From NCBI RefSeq assembly GCF_033118175.1, contig NC_083694.1, positions 42,493,608 through 42,557,607 on the forward strand: DNA of 64,000 bases, in the 5' to 3' direction. A program made the position numbers and the translations under genes. Shown piece by piece: positions 1 to 11,289 of this stretch. The notes under the pieces are model-generated. The model worked only from the letters and a program-made list of their open reading frames with translations, did not search any database and was not told the origin of the DNA. This stretch comes from Dama dama (Eukaryota; Chordata; Mammalia; Artiodactyla; Cervidae). Position 1 is the first letter of the stretch. Each line of letters opens with the position of its first letter.

Positions 1-153
1 ACAAGGACCTACTATGAATATATAGCACAGGATACTATACTCAATATTTTGAGTGTAGTATCAAAACATATTCTCTATAAGAGAAAATGTGAAAAAGAAT
101 ATATATATATATGTATATACACACACACACACATATATATATACACGTATATA
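1..153 (+). mobile_element. L1 3'-end fragment ending in a TA/CA microsatellite
   Basis: The words 'acaaggacctactatgaat' and 'tatagcacagg' are typical of artiodactyl L1 3' untranslated regions and recur at 1481, 11885 and 54850. The fragment runs into alternating (TA)n(CA)n(TA)n at 101-153, where the L1 tail has become a microsatellite. Confidence 0.6.
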
Positions 154-265
154 TGGAGTGGGTTGCCATTCCCTTCTCCAGGGGACCTTCCCAACCCAGG
201 GATCAAACAAACCAAGGTCTTCTACACTGCAGGCAGATTCTTTACCACTGAGCCAGCAGATGAGC
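154..265 (-). mobile_element. Bov-tA-type SINE, truncated
   Basis: The segment is the reverse complement of the Bov-tA core: a 'ggagtgggttgccattccc' block, then 'gattctttaccactgagcc'. It is truncated at the tRNA-unrelated end where it meets the microsatellite. The following 265-600 holds no gene or repeat that I recognise. Confidence 0.75.
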
Positions 266-610
266 CTGGATGTAAACTAGGTTCTGCCAGCTGCATGGAC
301 CTGCATGAGGTTTGGTAGCTGCAACTGAGGCAGAGACTGTTCTGCTGACAACCAAGGTCATGGAGATGAATATAAAAGATTGGCGGTGGCCAGACTCGGC
401 ATTTCAGGGTTTTATCAGCAGCTTTGTGGGTAGATTATGGTCGTTGTGGTAACAGCTACAGCATCAGTAACCTCCTAACCCTGGCTTCTTTATGCCTGAA
501 TCAAAACTACGGTGATATGGTCTTCAACTCAACAGATCAGGGGGAGGCTTCCTGATTACCATGACTCCAGTTTTTCCAGTGATTTTATAAGCACCTAATT
601 TCCTGTTTTA

Positions 611-828
611 GGAGATTTCCCTGGTGGCTCATATGGTAAAAGCATCTGCCTACAATGCAAGAGACCTGGGTTTGATCCCTGGGTTGGGAAGATCCTTTGG
701 AGAAGGAAATGGCAACCCACTCCAGTATTCTTGCCTGGAAAACTCCATGGACAGAGGAGCCTGGTAGGCTACAGTCCATGGGGTCGCATAGAGTCAGACA
801 CGACTGAGCGAATTCACTTCACTTCACT
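611..828 (+). mobile_element. Bov-tA/BOV-A2-type SINE
   Basis: A near full-length unit. It begins 'tccctggtggctca', has a tRNA-like B box around 'tttgatccctggg', and ends with the BovB-like tail 'gagtcagacacgactgagcg'. 'aatttcctgtttta' occurs at 597-610 and again at 829-842, a probable target-site duplication. Confidence 0.85.
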
Positions 829-854
829 AATTTCCTGTTTTAAACCCCTTTGAA

Positions 855-1140
855 ATCAACCGTGAATATTCACTGGAAGGACTGATGCTAAAGCTGAAGC
901 TCCAATACTTTGGCCACCTGATGCGAAGAGCTGACTCCTTAGAAAAGACCCAGATGCTGGGAAAGATTGAGGGCAGGTGGAAAAGTGGGTAACAGAGAAC
1001 GAGATGGTTGGATGGCATCACAGACTCAATGGACGTGAGTTTGAGCAAACTCTGGGAGACAGTGAAGGACAGGGAAGCCTGACATGCTGCAGTCCATGGG
1101 GTCGCAAAAGTCGGATGTGACTTAGCAACTCAACAACAAT
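855..1140 (+). mobile_element. BovB LINE, 3' end
   Basis: Matches the 3' 280 bases of the other BovB copies in this window ('ggaaggactgatgctaaag' through 'cttagcaactcaacaacaa'). The reading frame is broken, so this is a dead 5'-truncated copy. Confidence 0.85.
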
Positions 1141-1475
1141 GTCTTAAAATGCTGTGGGTAGTTTCTGTTTCCTACACTGAGCTCTGAAATTGATCACACA
1201 CACACTCAGGTTAGAATGATAGGGCCCCTCAGGTGACTTTCCAAAGCAAGTGTAAACTCTCTCTGGGAGGAACTCAAAATTATTCTGAACCTCAAAGAAT
1301 CCTACAGAATTAAAAATAAAGGAAAATGAATACTTCTGAAGCAAAAACCATAAAACACACAAGGAAACAAAGCACCATAAGTAAAAACAGAAGAAGCCAC
1401 AGACAGCATAGACAGAAATGCTAAGACTTTAAATTCTAGAATTATCAGACACATACTGCTATGTTTAAAACAGAT
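1141..1475. other. No gene recognised
   Basis: AT-rich sequence with only short chance open frames. It may be part of an older LINE, but no diagnostic motif is visible. Confidence 0.4.
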
Positions 1476-1480
1476 AAACA

Positions 1481-1640
1481 ACAAGGACCTACGGAACTTT
1501 GCTCAATACTCTATAATAACCTAAGTGGGAAAAGAGTTTGAAAAAGAATATATATATATAAGTAAATCACTTTACTGTACACTTGAAATGAACACAACAT
1601 TGTCAATCAACTATACTTCAATATGAAATTTAATTTAAAA
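1481..1640 (+). mobile_element. L1 3'-end fragment
   Basis: Contains the recurring artiodactyl L1 tail words 'caacaaggacctac', 'ctctataataacctaa', a short TA run, 'aatcactttactgtacac' and 'atcaactatacttcaat'. Confidence 0.65.
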
Positions 1641-1739
1641 AGAGTTATCAGACATAGAACATAAAACATATATGTGTGGTATACTTAAATAAATAAATAT
1701 GAATAAAACAAACAGATTTGAAAAAGAATAAAACATTTT

Positions 1740-2790
1740 AAAATAAAATTAATATTTAATGATTAAAATGAATAATTAAAAGGACATGTAAGCCACCTGG
1801 TTGGAAACAGCTGAAGAGTTAATGAACTCAATGATGGATCTGAAGAAATTATGAAGAATGCAGTACCAAAATACAAAAATCTGGGGAAAGAGCTTGAGAA
1901 GTATGAAAGATACTGTAAAAAAAAAAAGGAGGCAAATTATATTATCTGGAAGAAGAGACAAGGGAATGAGGAAGAAGCAATATTTGAAAAACTGATGGGT
2001 GAGAATTTGCAAGAATTGTTGAAATATACCCAGGCTCAAATCCAGAAATTCTAATGAATCCCAGAAGGTTAAAAGGAAGGAAGGAGGAGGGAGAAAGAGG
2101 GAGGGAAGGAAGGAGAAGGAGGGAAGGAAGAAATAAATCCACAAATCATGGATTCACAGGGCAAAACACCAAAGCAAAGGGAATGTTTTAGAAGCAGCCA
2201 CAGCAGGAGGGGGGAAAATCACCTACAAAGAAATAGCAATTAGATGACTAAATTCTCAACGGCAATAATGAGAGTCAGAAGAAAGATGCCAGTTAAAAAA
2301 AAACATTGTGCCAGATTTTAAAAAATAATTCTTCCATATGTTATCCACAAGAGGTGCTTCCAAAATGTAAGGACACTAAAAATTTGAAAATATAGAAAAA
2401 TTAAACCAGTAAACCAGAAAGTAGTGGCCAAAAAAAACCTGGAATACCTCACTAAGCATAAAACAAAATAGACATTAAAGCAAAAATCAATAAGAAGACT
2501 ATTACACAAGGATTTTAAAAACTCAGTTCCCCAGGAGGAGATAGCAATTCTAAACTTACATGCATCTAATAATATAGCCTCAAGATATATAAAGCAAATG
2601 TTTACACATCTGTGAGAAGAAACTGACAAAGCCACCATTACAGCGGGAAAGTCAAACACGCTTCTCTTAGTAACTGACATCAAGTGTGTAAGAAGTAGAG
2701 AAGGATAGAGATTTGACTAGCACAGTTAACATTCTTGATTTACTGATATATAAACACTGTATCCATCAGTTAAAGCATTTTTATTGAGGT
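1740..2790 (+). mobile_element. Ancient L1/HAL1-like fragment with purine-rich insert
   Basis: A-rich strand with degraded L1/HAL1-like phrases ('gagagtcagaagaaagatgc', 'gtgagaagaaactgacaaa'). A GGAA-type purine tract lies at 2070-2132. The longest open frames here (66-122 codons) show no domain, and I read them as chance frames. Confidence 0.35.
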
Positions 2791-2798
2791 ATAGTTGA

Positions 2799-3031
2799 TT
2801 TGGGGAGCTTCTCAGTTGGCGATAGTGATAAAGAACTTGCCTGCCAATATAGGAGATGTGAGAGGTCCAAGTTTGATCCCTGGGTCGCGAAGATCCCCCG
2901 GAGAAGGAAATGGCAACCCATTCAAATATTCTCCAGTATTCTTCAACCCACTTCTTGCCTGGAGAATCCCATGGATGGGGAGCCTGGCAGGCTACAGTCC
3001 ATAGCATCACAAAGATTTGGACACAACTGAA
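2799..3031 (+). mobile_element. Bov-tA/BOV-A2-type SINE
   Basis: Starts 'ggggagcttctcagttggc', has a diverged B box 'gtttgatccctgggtcg', and ends 'ggacacaactgaagagat'. It abuts the internal part of the BovB copy that follows. Confidence 0.8.
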
Positions 3032-3032
3032 G

Positions 3033-4746
3033 AGATCTCTTCAAGAAAATTAGAGATACCAAGGGAACATTTCATGCAAAGGTGGACTCAATAAAGGACA
3101 GAAACGGTATGGACCTAACAGAAGCAGAAGATATTAAAAAGAGGTGGCAAGAATACACAGAAGAACTGTACAAAAAAGATCTTCATGACCCAGATAATCA
3201 CGATGGTGTGATCACTCACTTAGAGCCAGACATCCTGGAATGTGAAGTCAAGTGGGCCTTAGGAAGCATCACTACAAACAAAGCTAGTGGAGGTGATGGA
3301 ATTCCAGTTGAGCTATTTCAAATCCTGAAAGATGATGCTGTGAAAGTGCTGCACTCAATATGTCAGCAAATTTGGAAAACTCAGCAGTGGCTATGGGACT
3401 AGAAAAGGTCAGTTTTCATCCCAATTCCAAAGAAAGGAAATGCCAAAGAATGCTCAAACTACCGCACAATTGCACTCATCTCACATGCTAGTAAAATAAT
3501 GCTCAAAATTCTCCAAGCCAGGCTTCAGCAATATGTGAACTGTGAACTTTCAGATGTTCAAGCTGGATTTAGAAAAGGCAGAGGAACCAGAGATCCAATT
3601 GCCCACATCTGCTGGATCATCAAAAAGGCAAGAATGTTCCAGAAAAACAGCTATTTCTGCTTTCCTGACTATGCCAAAACCTTTGACTGTATGGATCACA
3701 ATAAACTGTGGAAAATTCTGAAAGAGATGGGAATACCAGACCACCTGACCTGCTTCTTGAGAAACCTGTATGCAGGTCAGAAAGCAACAGTTAGAACTGG
3801 ACATGGAGCAACAGACTGGTTCCAAATAGGGAAAGGAGTACATTAAGGCTGTATATTGTCACCCTGCTTATTTAACTTAGATGCAGAGTACATCATGAGA
3901 AACGCTGGGCTGGATGAAGCACAAGCTGGAATCAAGATTGCCGGGAGAAATATCAATAACCTCAGATATGCAGATAACACCACCCTTATGGCAGAAAGTG
4001 AAGAAGAACTAAAGAGCCTCTTGATGAAAGTGAAAGAGGAGAGTGAAAAAATTGGCTTAAAGCTCAACATTCGGAAAAGTAAGATCATGGCATCCGGTCC
4101 CATCATTTCATGGCAAATAGATGGGGAAACAGTAGAAACAGTGGCTGACTTTATTTTTCTGGGCTCCAAAATCACTGCAGATGGTGAGTGCAGCCATGAA
4201 ATTAAAAGACGCTTACTCCTTGGAAGGAAAGTGATGACCAACCTAGATAACATATTAAAAAGCAGAGACATTACTTTGCCAACAAAGGTCCATCTAGTCA
4301 AGGCTATGATTTTTCCAGTAGTCATGTATGGATGTGAGAGTTGGACAATAAAGAAAGTTGAGCACCGAGGAATTGATGCTTTTGAACTGTGGTGTTGGAG
4401 AAGACTCTTGAGAGTCCCTTGGACGGCAAGGAGATCCAGCCAGTCCATCCTAAAGGAGATCAGTCCTGGGTGTTCATTGGAAGGACTGATGTTGAAGCTG
4501 AAACTCCAATACTTTGGCCACCTGATGCGAAGAGCTGACTCATTGGAGAAGACCGTGATGCTGGGAAAGATTGAAGGCAGGAAAGGGGATGAGAGGATGA
4601 GATGGTTGGATGGCATCACCGACTCAAAGGACATGAGTTTGGGTAAACTCCAGGAGTTGATGATGGACAGGGAGGCCTGGTGTGTTGTGGTTCATGGGGT
4701 CAAAAAGAGTCAGAGATGACTGCGCTACTGAACTGAACTGAACTGA
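3033..4746 (+). mobile_element. BovB (RTE) LINE, 5'-truncated, with defunct reverse transcriptase
   Basis: About 1.7 kb from the middle of the BovB ORF to the 3' terminus. Conceptual pieces at 3082-3402, 3499-3846 and 3856-4719 carry successive reverse-transcriptase blocks, including the fingers region and FADYAKTFD-like palm motif A (here FPDYAKTFD). The catalytic YADD box reads YADN at about 3970. In-frame stops at about 3400 and 3844, plus frame changes, confirm it is inactive. It ends in the simple 'gaactgaactgaactgaa' tail. BovB is an RTE-clade retrotransposon known for horizontal spread among vertebrates and is abundant in ruminants. Confidence 0.92.
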
Positions 4747-4811
4747 AGCAACATAGCACTTGGCATAATTGATTTACAATGTTTCAGCTCTACAGCAAAG
4801 TTATTCTCTCT

Positions 4812-4817
4812 CGCGCG

Positions 4818-4875
<58 letters not shown>
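4812..4875. repeat. Compound (CG)5(CT)n(TA)n microsatellite
   Basis: Three dinucleotide tracts abut without interruption: alternating CG at 4812-4821, CT at 4822-4850 and TA at 4851-4875. Confidence 0.97.
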
Positions 4876-4979
4876 TCTTTTTCAGATTTTTTCCCAAGAA
4901 CAGACATTTTTAAACTAAACTTTTAACTGAATGAGAACATAGAGAAAAGTACACAGATCAAAAATATATGACTCAAAGA

Positions 4980-5262
4980 CTTCCGTGGTGGCTCAGTGGA
5001 TATGAATCTGCCTGCCACTGAAGGGGACACAGGTTCAATCCCTGGTCCGGGAAGATTCTACATGCCTCGACCAACTACACCAGTGAGCCACAACTACTGA
5101 AGCCTGTGCACCATAGAACCTGTGCTCTTCAAGAGAACCCAGTGCAATGAGAAGCCCACGCACCACATCGAAGGATGGCCCCGCTGTCTGCGACTAGAGA
5201 AAGTCTGCACAAAAGCAATGAAGGCCCAGCATAGCCAAAAATTAATAAAAAATATCTCTGTG
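4980..5262 (+). mobile_element. CHR-type tRNA-derived SINE
   Basis: Begins 'gacttccgtggtggctcagt', has a B box 'aggttcaatccctgg', and ends with the CHR tail '...gcaatgaaggcccagcatagccaaaaattaataaa'-type sequence. It is the first of two copies in tandem. Confidence 0.8.
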
Positions 5263-5267
5263 ACTCG

Positions 5268-5535
5268 GGACTTCCCTAGTGATCCAGTGATTAAGAATCT
5301 GCCTGCCAGTGCAGGGGACACGGGTTTGATCCTTGGTCTGGGAAGATGGCATGTGCCACGAGGCAACTAAGCCCTCACACCCCAGAGTCCGTGCTCCACA
5401 ACAAGAGAAGCCACTGCCAAGAAAAGCCTGTGCAGCACAACTGTAAAGAAGCCCCCGCTCATCACAACTAGGGAGAGCCTGCGTACAGCAATGAACACCC
5501 AGTGAAGCCAAAAATAAAGAAACGGCTAAAAATAT
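5268..5535 (+). mobile_element. CHR-type tRNA-derived SINE, second tandem copy
   Basis: Begins 'gggacttccctagtgatcca', includes 'gggtttgatccttggtctg', and ends '...agtgaagccaaaaataaag'. It sits head-to-tail with the copy at 4980-5262. Confidence 0.82.
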
Positions 5536-5589
5536 TTCAATCGATGATTTCTCACAAAATGGACACACTATAGAGCCAGGACTTGTTTT

Positions 5590-6160
5590 AAACCAGGAAA
5601 TACAACTTCTCAGCACTGCAATACCCCCCTTCTTGCTGTCCCTACCCCAGTTACAATCCATCCTGTAGGTAACCACCATCCTGATCCTAACACTACAGAT
5701 TTATTGTGTCCCTTTTTACTTTGTATAAATGAAATTGTACAGTGGAACTCTTCTGTATCTCTTTTGTTCATTATCATGCTTGTGAGACTTGTGCACACAG
5801 AAAAGTCTTTTCGTTTTTAATCCATTATACGAATAAATCACAGGATGTCTATCCCTTCTTTCACTGATGGACATTTAGTTTCCTCCTCGCCGCTAATACA
5901 AATGGTGCTGAGATGAAAATTTTTTGACATGTCTTTTGATGATCACGTGTACATATTTTTGTTGAGTAGCTTGAGCCTATATTGTTTGCAGATGTTGCCA
6001 ATAAGTTCGCTCAACTGATTGTGGCAATTTATGTTCCCACCAGGAGCATTCCAGGTGCTCCCCCATCATCACTGCTCAGCTTCATCCTACTTTCTTCATC
6101 TTAGTATTCTGATGGGTGTGAGAAGACACATTCTTTTCCATTACATATGAAATATTTACA
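5590..6160 (-). mobile_element. Old L1-like fragment, antisense
   Basis: Plus-strand phrases such as 'ggtaaccaccatcctgatcc', 'tgatggacatttagtttcc' and 'ttcccaccaggagcattcc' are the reverse of L1 3' sequence found widely in mammals. The copy is diverged and has no open frame. Confidence 0.5.
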
Positions 6161-6329
6161 AAACCAATGAACTGCTAAGGTTCAACGAAATACAGAAGGT
6201 TGTTACTGTGCAAACCAGGTTCTCTTACCACCTTATAATTGAGAAATCAATAGCAAAAATACAGCTAAATAAACTGAAAAAAAATGCATGCACTTGGAAA
6301 TAATCAGAGTCAAATGTTAACATGAATTG

Positions 6330-6382
6330 ATGTATATATATATATATGTATATATATACATATATATATGTACAGTATATAT
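6330..6382. repeat. (TA)n microsatellite
   Basis: Near-continuous alternating TA with occasional G/C interruptions. It adjoins the 3' end of the antisense BovB copy. Confidence 0.9.
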
Positions 6383-6383
6383 C

Positions 6384-7436
6384 AATTCAGTTCAGTCGCT
6401 CCTTTGTGTCCAACTCTTTTGCAACCCCATGGACTGCAGCACGCCAGGCTTCCCTGTGGATCACCAGCTTCTGGAGCTTGCTCAAACTCATGTCCATTGA
6501 GTCGGTGATGCTATCCAACCAGCTCATCCTCTGTCATCCTCTTCTCCTCCTGCCTTCAATCATTCCCAGCATCAGGGTCTTTTCCAATGAGTCAGTTCTT
6601 TGCATCAGGTGGCCAATGTACTGGAGCTACAGCTTCAGCATTAGTCCTTCCAATGAATATTCAGGACTGATTTCCTTTTAGGGGGCTTCCCTAATAGCTC
6701 AGTTGGTAAAGAATCCACCTACAATGCAGGAGACGCCAGTTTGATTCCTGGGTCAGGAAGATCCACTGGAGAAGGGATAGGCTACCCACTCCAGTATTTT
6801 GGGGCTTCCCTTATGGCTCAGCTGCTAAAGAATCCGCCTGCAATGCGGGAGATGTGGGTTTAATCCCTGGGTTGGGAAGATCCCTTGGAGAAGGGAAAGG
6901 CTACCCACTCCAGTAGTCTGGCCTGGAGAATTCCATGGACTGTATAGATTTCCTTTAGGATTGACTGGCTTGATCTCCTTGCTGTCCAAGATACTCTCAA
7001 GAGTCTTCTCCAGCACCACAGTTCAAAAGCATCAATTCTTTGGCGCTCAGCTTTGGCTACTGGAAAAACCAAAGCTTTGACTAGAGAGACCTTTGTCGGC
7101 CAAGCAATGTCTGTCACTGTTTCCATTGTTTCTCCATCTATTTGCTATGAAGTGATGGAACCAGACACCGTGATCTTCACTTTTTGAATGTTGAGTTTTA
7201 AGCCAGCTTTTTCACTCTCCTTTTTCACTTTCATTAAGAGGCTCTTCAGTTCCTCTTTGCTTTCTGCTGTAAAGGTTGTGTCATCTGCATTTCTGAGGTT
7301 ATTGATATTTCTCACAGCAATCTTGATTCCAGCTTGTGCTTCCTCCAGCCCTGCATTTTGCATGATGTACACTGCATATAAGTTAAGTAAGCAGAGTGAC
7401 ATTATACAGCCTTGACATATTCTTTTCCCAATTTGG
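6384..7436 (-). mobile_element. BovB LINE, antisense, split by a SINE pair
   Basis: Segments 6384-6678 and 6947-7436 are consecutive parts of one BovB 3' region on the minus strand. They are interrupted at 6679-6946. The outer arm continues into the reverse-transcriptase region: minus frame 7145-7402 encodes a palm portion where the usual YADD box reads NADD. The frame is broken elsewhere. Confidence 0.88.
6679..6946 (+). mobile_element. BOV-A2-type dimeric SINE inserted in BovB
   Basis: Two related SINE units in tandem (6685-6800 and 6803-6946), each beginning 'gggcttccct...gctca'. The pair is flanked by the 10-bp duplication GATTTCCTTT at 6669-6678 and 6947-6956, showing that the dimer inserted as one unit after the BovB copy was already in place. 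Confidence 0.88.
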
Positions 7437-7460
7437 AACTTTATATATATTTAAAATAAA

Positions 7461-7495
7461 ATGTGTGTGTGTGTGTGCGTGTATGTATATATATA

Positions 7496-7537
<42 letters not shown>

Positions 7538-7541
7538 CATT
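7461..7541. repeat. (GT)n(TA)n microsatellite
   Basis: Alternating GT passing into TA. It lies just inside the 5'-truncated end of the antisense BovB copy. Confidence 0.95.
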
Positions 7542-7619
7542 TAAAGTAGAGCCTTGAGTGTTTACATTAGAAAAGAAGAAAAATCTCAAAATTAATGAGT
7601 CAAGCATCCAACTTTAGAG

Positions 7620-8625
7620 GTTGAAAAGTCTGGAAAGGAAAAAGTAAGAAGTTTCTCATAAGTAGGTAAAATATAAAACATAAAGTATTTTCAAAGCCAA
7701 AAGTTGATTTGTTGAAAAGACTAATAAAATAGACAAATCCCTTGCATGATTATTGATCAAAGAAAATATCAATAAAAGAAAAAAGCACAAATAAATAATA
7801 ATAAGAATGAAAACAGGGACAAAATTACAGGTGGTTGCCAAGATTAAAAGCATTCTAAGAAATTATAAACTAGCTTATGCCAATAAATTTGAGAACTTAG
7901 ATGATGTAAATGAAGTCCTAGACAAAATATAACTTAACCAAAACCATCTCAGGAAGATAAAAGAGCCTGAATAATCTTATTGCCTGCAAAGAATTTGAAT
8001 GATGGTTCCTCAAAAAGTTAAATAGGAAATTACAAACGCATAGAACACCCAGCAATTTCATGCTCCAAAATGGTTAATTTTATGTTATGTGAATTTCAGT
8101 TCAGTTAAAACAAAAATCTCACCACAAAGAAAACACCAGATCTAGATTGATTTAGAGGGTAATTTCATCAGACATTCAAAGAATATATAATTTTAATCAT
8201 TCACAAATGTTTCTACAGAAAAGAAAAGAAGGAACATTCCCCAACTCAAATTATGACCTTAGCATAATCTTTATACTAAAATTCTATAAGAAAGGTAAAT
8301 TCCAGTTCAACCTTACATGTGAGATGCAAAAAAAAAAATCCTAAATTAAATACTTACCAAACAGAATCTGGTAATGTATAAAAAAGATAAAACATGATGA
8401 CCAAGTTGGGTTTAACTCAGGCATGCATGAGATTAGTAGATTACAAAATCTACTAATAAAATCCCCCACATTAACAGATTAAAGGAAAAAAGCTTTAATT
8501 ATCTCAATTGATACGGGAAAAACATTTAATAAATTTCAACATTCATGACAAAAATTTAACACACCAAGAATGGAAGTATATTTCCTTAACTAATAAAGAA
8601 TATTATTACAACAGGCAGAGTAGTA
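7620..8625 (+). mobile_element. Old L1 ORF2 region (segment 1 of a dispersed L1)
   Basis: Shows degraded L1 ORF2 phrases in the right order: 'ccaaaagttgatttgttgaa', 'ggtaatttcatcagacattc', and near 8500 'attatctcaattgatac' followed by 'acatttaataaatttcaac', the region just before the RT catalytic block. There are many stops. Segments at 9650-10880, 11095-11290 and 12070-12540 continue the same element. Confidence 0.7.
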
Positions 8626-8775
8626 TTCCCACCCCCACCTTGCCTCCCCCAAAGATGTCACTGTTCTAATCTCCAGAACCTATAGATTATCATTCATGGC
8701 AAAAGAGACTTGAAGATATGATTAAGGTTCAGGACCTTGAAATGGCAGATAACTTAGGGTAAAGGTCTATATATT

Positions 8776-9212
8776 CAAAGGTATGGTTTTTCCAGTAGTC
8801 ACATATGGATGTGAGAGTTGGACCAAAAGGAAGGTTGAGTGCCTAAGAATAGATACTTTTGAATTGTGGTGCTGGAGAAGACTCTTGAGAGTCCCTTGAA
8901 CAGCAAGGAGATCGAACCAGTCAATCCTAAAGGAAATCAACCCTGAATATTCATTGGAAGGACTGATGCTGAAGCTGAAGCTCCAATACTTTGGCCACCT
9001 GATGAAAACAGCCAACTCACTGGAAAAGATCCTAATGCTGAGAAAGACTGAGGGCTGGAGGAGAAGAGGAAAGCAGATGATGAGATGGTTAGATTGCATC
9101 ACTGACTCAATGGACATAAATTTGAGCAAAGTGAAGGACAGGGAAGCCTGGTGTGCTGCAGTCCATGGGGTTGCAAAGAGTAGAACACAACTTAGTGACA
9201 GAACAACAACAA
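8776..9212 (+). mobile_element. BovB LINE, 3' end
   Basis: Runs from 'tatggtttttccagtagtca' to the terminal 'gtgacagaacaacaacaa'. A 107-codon open frame (8954-9277) is the remnant of the BovB C-terminus. Confidence 0.88.
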
Positions 9213-9649
9213 GGTGGCCCCAAAAGAATCACACAAATCCTCAGATGTGGAGAAAATTTCCTGGCTGGCTGACGTAAGTCAGAGGGGACAATGTGACTAT
9301 AGAATAGTCAGAGAGATGCTGTCCTCCTGGCTTAGAGGATGGACGATGGGAACCTGGGCCAAGGAGTGCAGGAGCCTCCAGAAGCTGTAAAAGGCACAGG
9401 GATGGATTCTCCCTTGGAGTTCTCAGAAGGAAACACACATCTCCCCACACCTTGATTTTAGCTCAGTGAGACCCGTGTCGGATGTCTGACCATCCAGAAC
9501 TGCAAGATAATATATTCAGGTTGTTAAACTAAATTTGTGATAATTTGTTACAACAACAGAAACCTAACAACAGCAACAAAACCAAAAAGTCTACAGTAAA
9601 TGTTCTAACTGCAAAAAAAAAAAAAAGTTCTATTTCATCCCCTTTAAAA
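9213..9649. other. No gene recognised; interrupts the dispersed L1
   Basis: Moderately GC-rich around 9300-9480, with a poly(A) run at 9612-9626. No coding signal, and no repeat I can name. Confidence 0.4.
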
Positions 9650-10142
9650 TCTAGTACCATCTAAGATGCCTATTGTGATCACCTGAATTTAGAATTTTAC
9701 TAAATTCAGATCCTAACCCGGACAGAATGGCAAGAAAAGTAAAACATCTAAGGACCAAAAAGAGAGAACTAAACTGTCATTCTTTGCTGATGATATGAAT
9801 GTCTACATAAAAAAATCCAGGATAATTTATAGCTAATTATAGTAGAATGAGAGAATTTAAAAGTCTGAGTACATGATCATATATAAAAGTATCTGCATTT
9901 CTATATACCAGAAAAAATCAGAAAACAACTTTTCAAAGGTATTTACAGTATCAGAAGAAAGAAAAAGAAAGAAAAGACAAAGAGAGAGAGGAGGAGGGAA
10001 AAGAAGGAAGAGGAGGAAGGGGAGGGAGGAAAGGCAGAAAGATTAAAGATTAGATTAACAATGAATTTAATAAAAGAAGTACGAGCTCTTGATAGGGAAA
10101 TTAGAAAAGATTATGGAAGATGGATATTAAAGAAGACATAAG
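9650..10142 (+). mobile_element. Old L1 ORF2 region (segment 2)
   Basis: 'cattctttgctgatgatatg' corresponds to the FADD-like catalytic block of L1 reverse transcriptase, here badly decayed. It is followed by 'gtatctgcatttctatatac' from the L1 thumb region. A purine-only tract occupies 9951-10040. Confidence 0.7.
9951..10040. repeat. Polypurine (GA-rich) tract
   Basis: Almost uninterrupted A/G on the plus strand for about 90 bases, in GAAA, GAGA and GGA units. Confidence 0.9.
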
Positions 10143-10415
10143 TGGGACTTCCCTGGTGGTACAGTGGATAAGAATCCACCTCCAATGCAGTGGACATAGG
10201 TTGGATCCCTGATCTGGGAAGATTCTACGTGCTACAGAGCAACTAAGCCTGTGAGCCACAACTAGTGAAACCTATGTACCTAGAGTTTGTGCTCCACAGT
10301 AAGAGAAGCCACCACAATGAGAAGCCCATGCGCCACAACTGGAGAATAGAAAGCCTGCTCACAGCAAAGAAGACACAGCACAACCAAAAAATTAAATAAA
10401 TAAATAAACAATCTT
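10143..10415 (+). mobile_element. CHR-type SINE inserted in L1
   Basis: Begins 'gtgggacttccctggtggta' and ends with a TAAA-rich tail after 'cacagcacaaccaaaaaat'. L1 sequence resumes on the far side. Confidence 0.82.
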
Positions 10416-10419
10416 TTTT

Positions 10420-10880
10420 AAAAAAGAAGATGTAAATAGAGAGAATATTGTATTCTTGGTTAAGAAGGATCAACATCAGAAAGATGTCAAATTTTCCTAA
10501 ATTGCTCCACAAATTCAATACAATTCCATTTAAAAAAATCTCAACAGTATATTTTGTGAGACTTGATAAGCTGATTCTAACATTTATCTGGAAGAGCCGA
10601 GGCTGCAAATTGCCAAGGAACTTCTGAAGAAGTTGGGAGAATCACCTCCACCAGGGAAAGAAATTAGCCTGCATGGTACTAATGGAGACACAGACCGACA
10701 GACTGATGAAACATAGAATAGAGCCCAGGAACTAAGATAAACACTATGGCAACTTGATTTAGGACAGAACTAGAGTAGCAGATTAGTGGAGGCAAGACAG
10801 ATAATTCACCACTTGGTGCTGGGACAACTAATTAACCATTTAGGGGAAAAAATGAAATCAGAGCCCTACCTTACACATTT
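10420..10880 (+). mobile_element. Old L1 ORF2 region (segment 3)
   Basis: Phrases 'aattcaatacaattccattt', 'catttatctggaagagccg' and 'aattaaccatttagggg' are diverged L1 ORF2 C-terminal sequence in the expected order. Confidence 0.7.
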
Positions 10881-10881
10881 T

Positions 10882-11094
10882 TATTGTTGTTTATTCACTA
10901 AGTTGTATCTGATTCTTTTGCAACCCCATGGACTGTAGCCCGTCAGGCTCCTCTGTCCACGGGATTTCCCAGGCAAGAATACTGGAGTGGATTGCCATTT
11001 CCTTCTTTAGGGTATCTTTCGAGCCCAGGGATCGAACCTGTGTCTCCTGCATTGGCAGGAGGATTCTTTACCACTGAGCGACCTGGGAAACCCT
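10882..11094 (-). mobile_element. Bov-tA-type SINE inserted in L1
   Basis: Antisense unit from 'gtttattcactaagttgtat' to 'gcgacctgggaaaccc'. L1 sequence flanks both sides. Confidence 0.85.
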
Positions 11095-11289
11095 CTTCAC
11101 ACATACACGAAGTTGCTTCCAAATGGCTTAAAGGCTTACAAGTGGAATGCAAAACTAAATAATTTAGTGAACTATACAACTGGATATAATTATAATCTTC
11201 AGATAGGGAAGAATTTAGAATGAACTCTAAAGACAAATTCTACAATATTAAAACTAAGAAATGCTGTTTTATCACAGATGCCATAAAGA

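Noticed and set aside
3843..4634. 263-codon minus-strand frame
   Set aside because: It is the antisense shadow of the BovB copy. The same shadow frame recurs opposite other BovB copies.
3856..4719. 287-codon open frame with reverse-transcriptase similarity as a host gene
   Set aside because: It is the C-terminal part of a BovB retrotransposon with a mutated YADD box and upstream stops. It is a transposon relic, not a gene.
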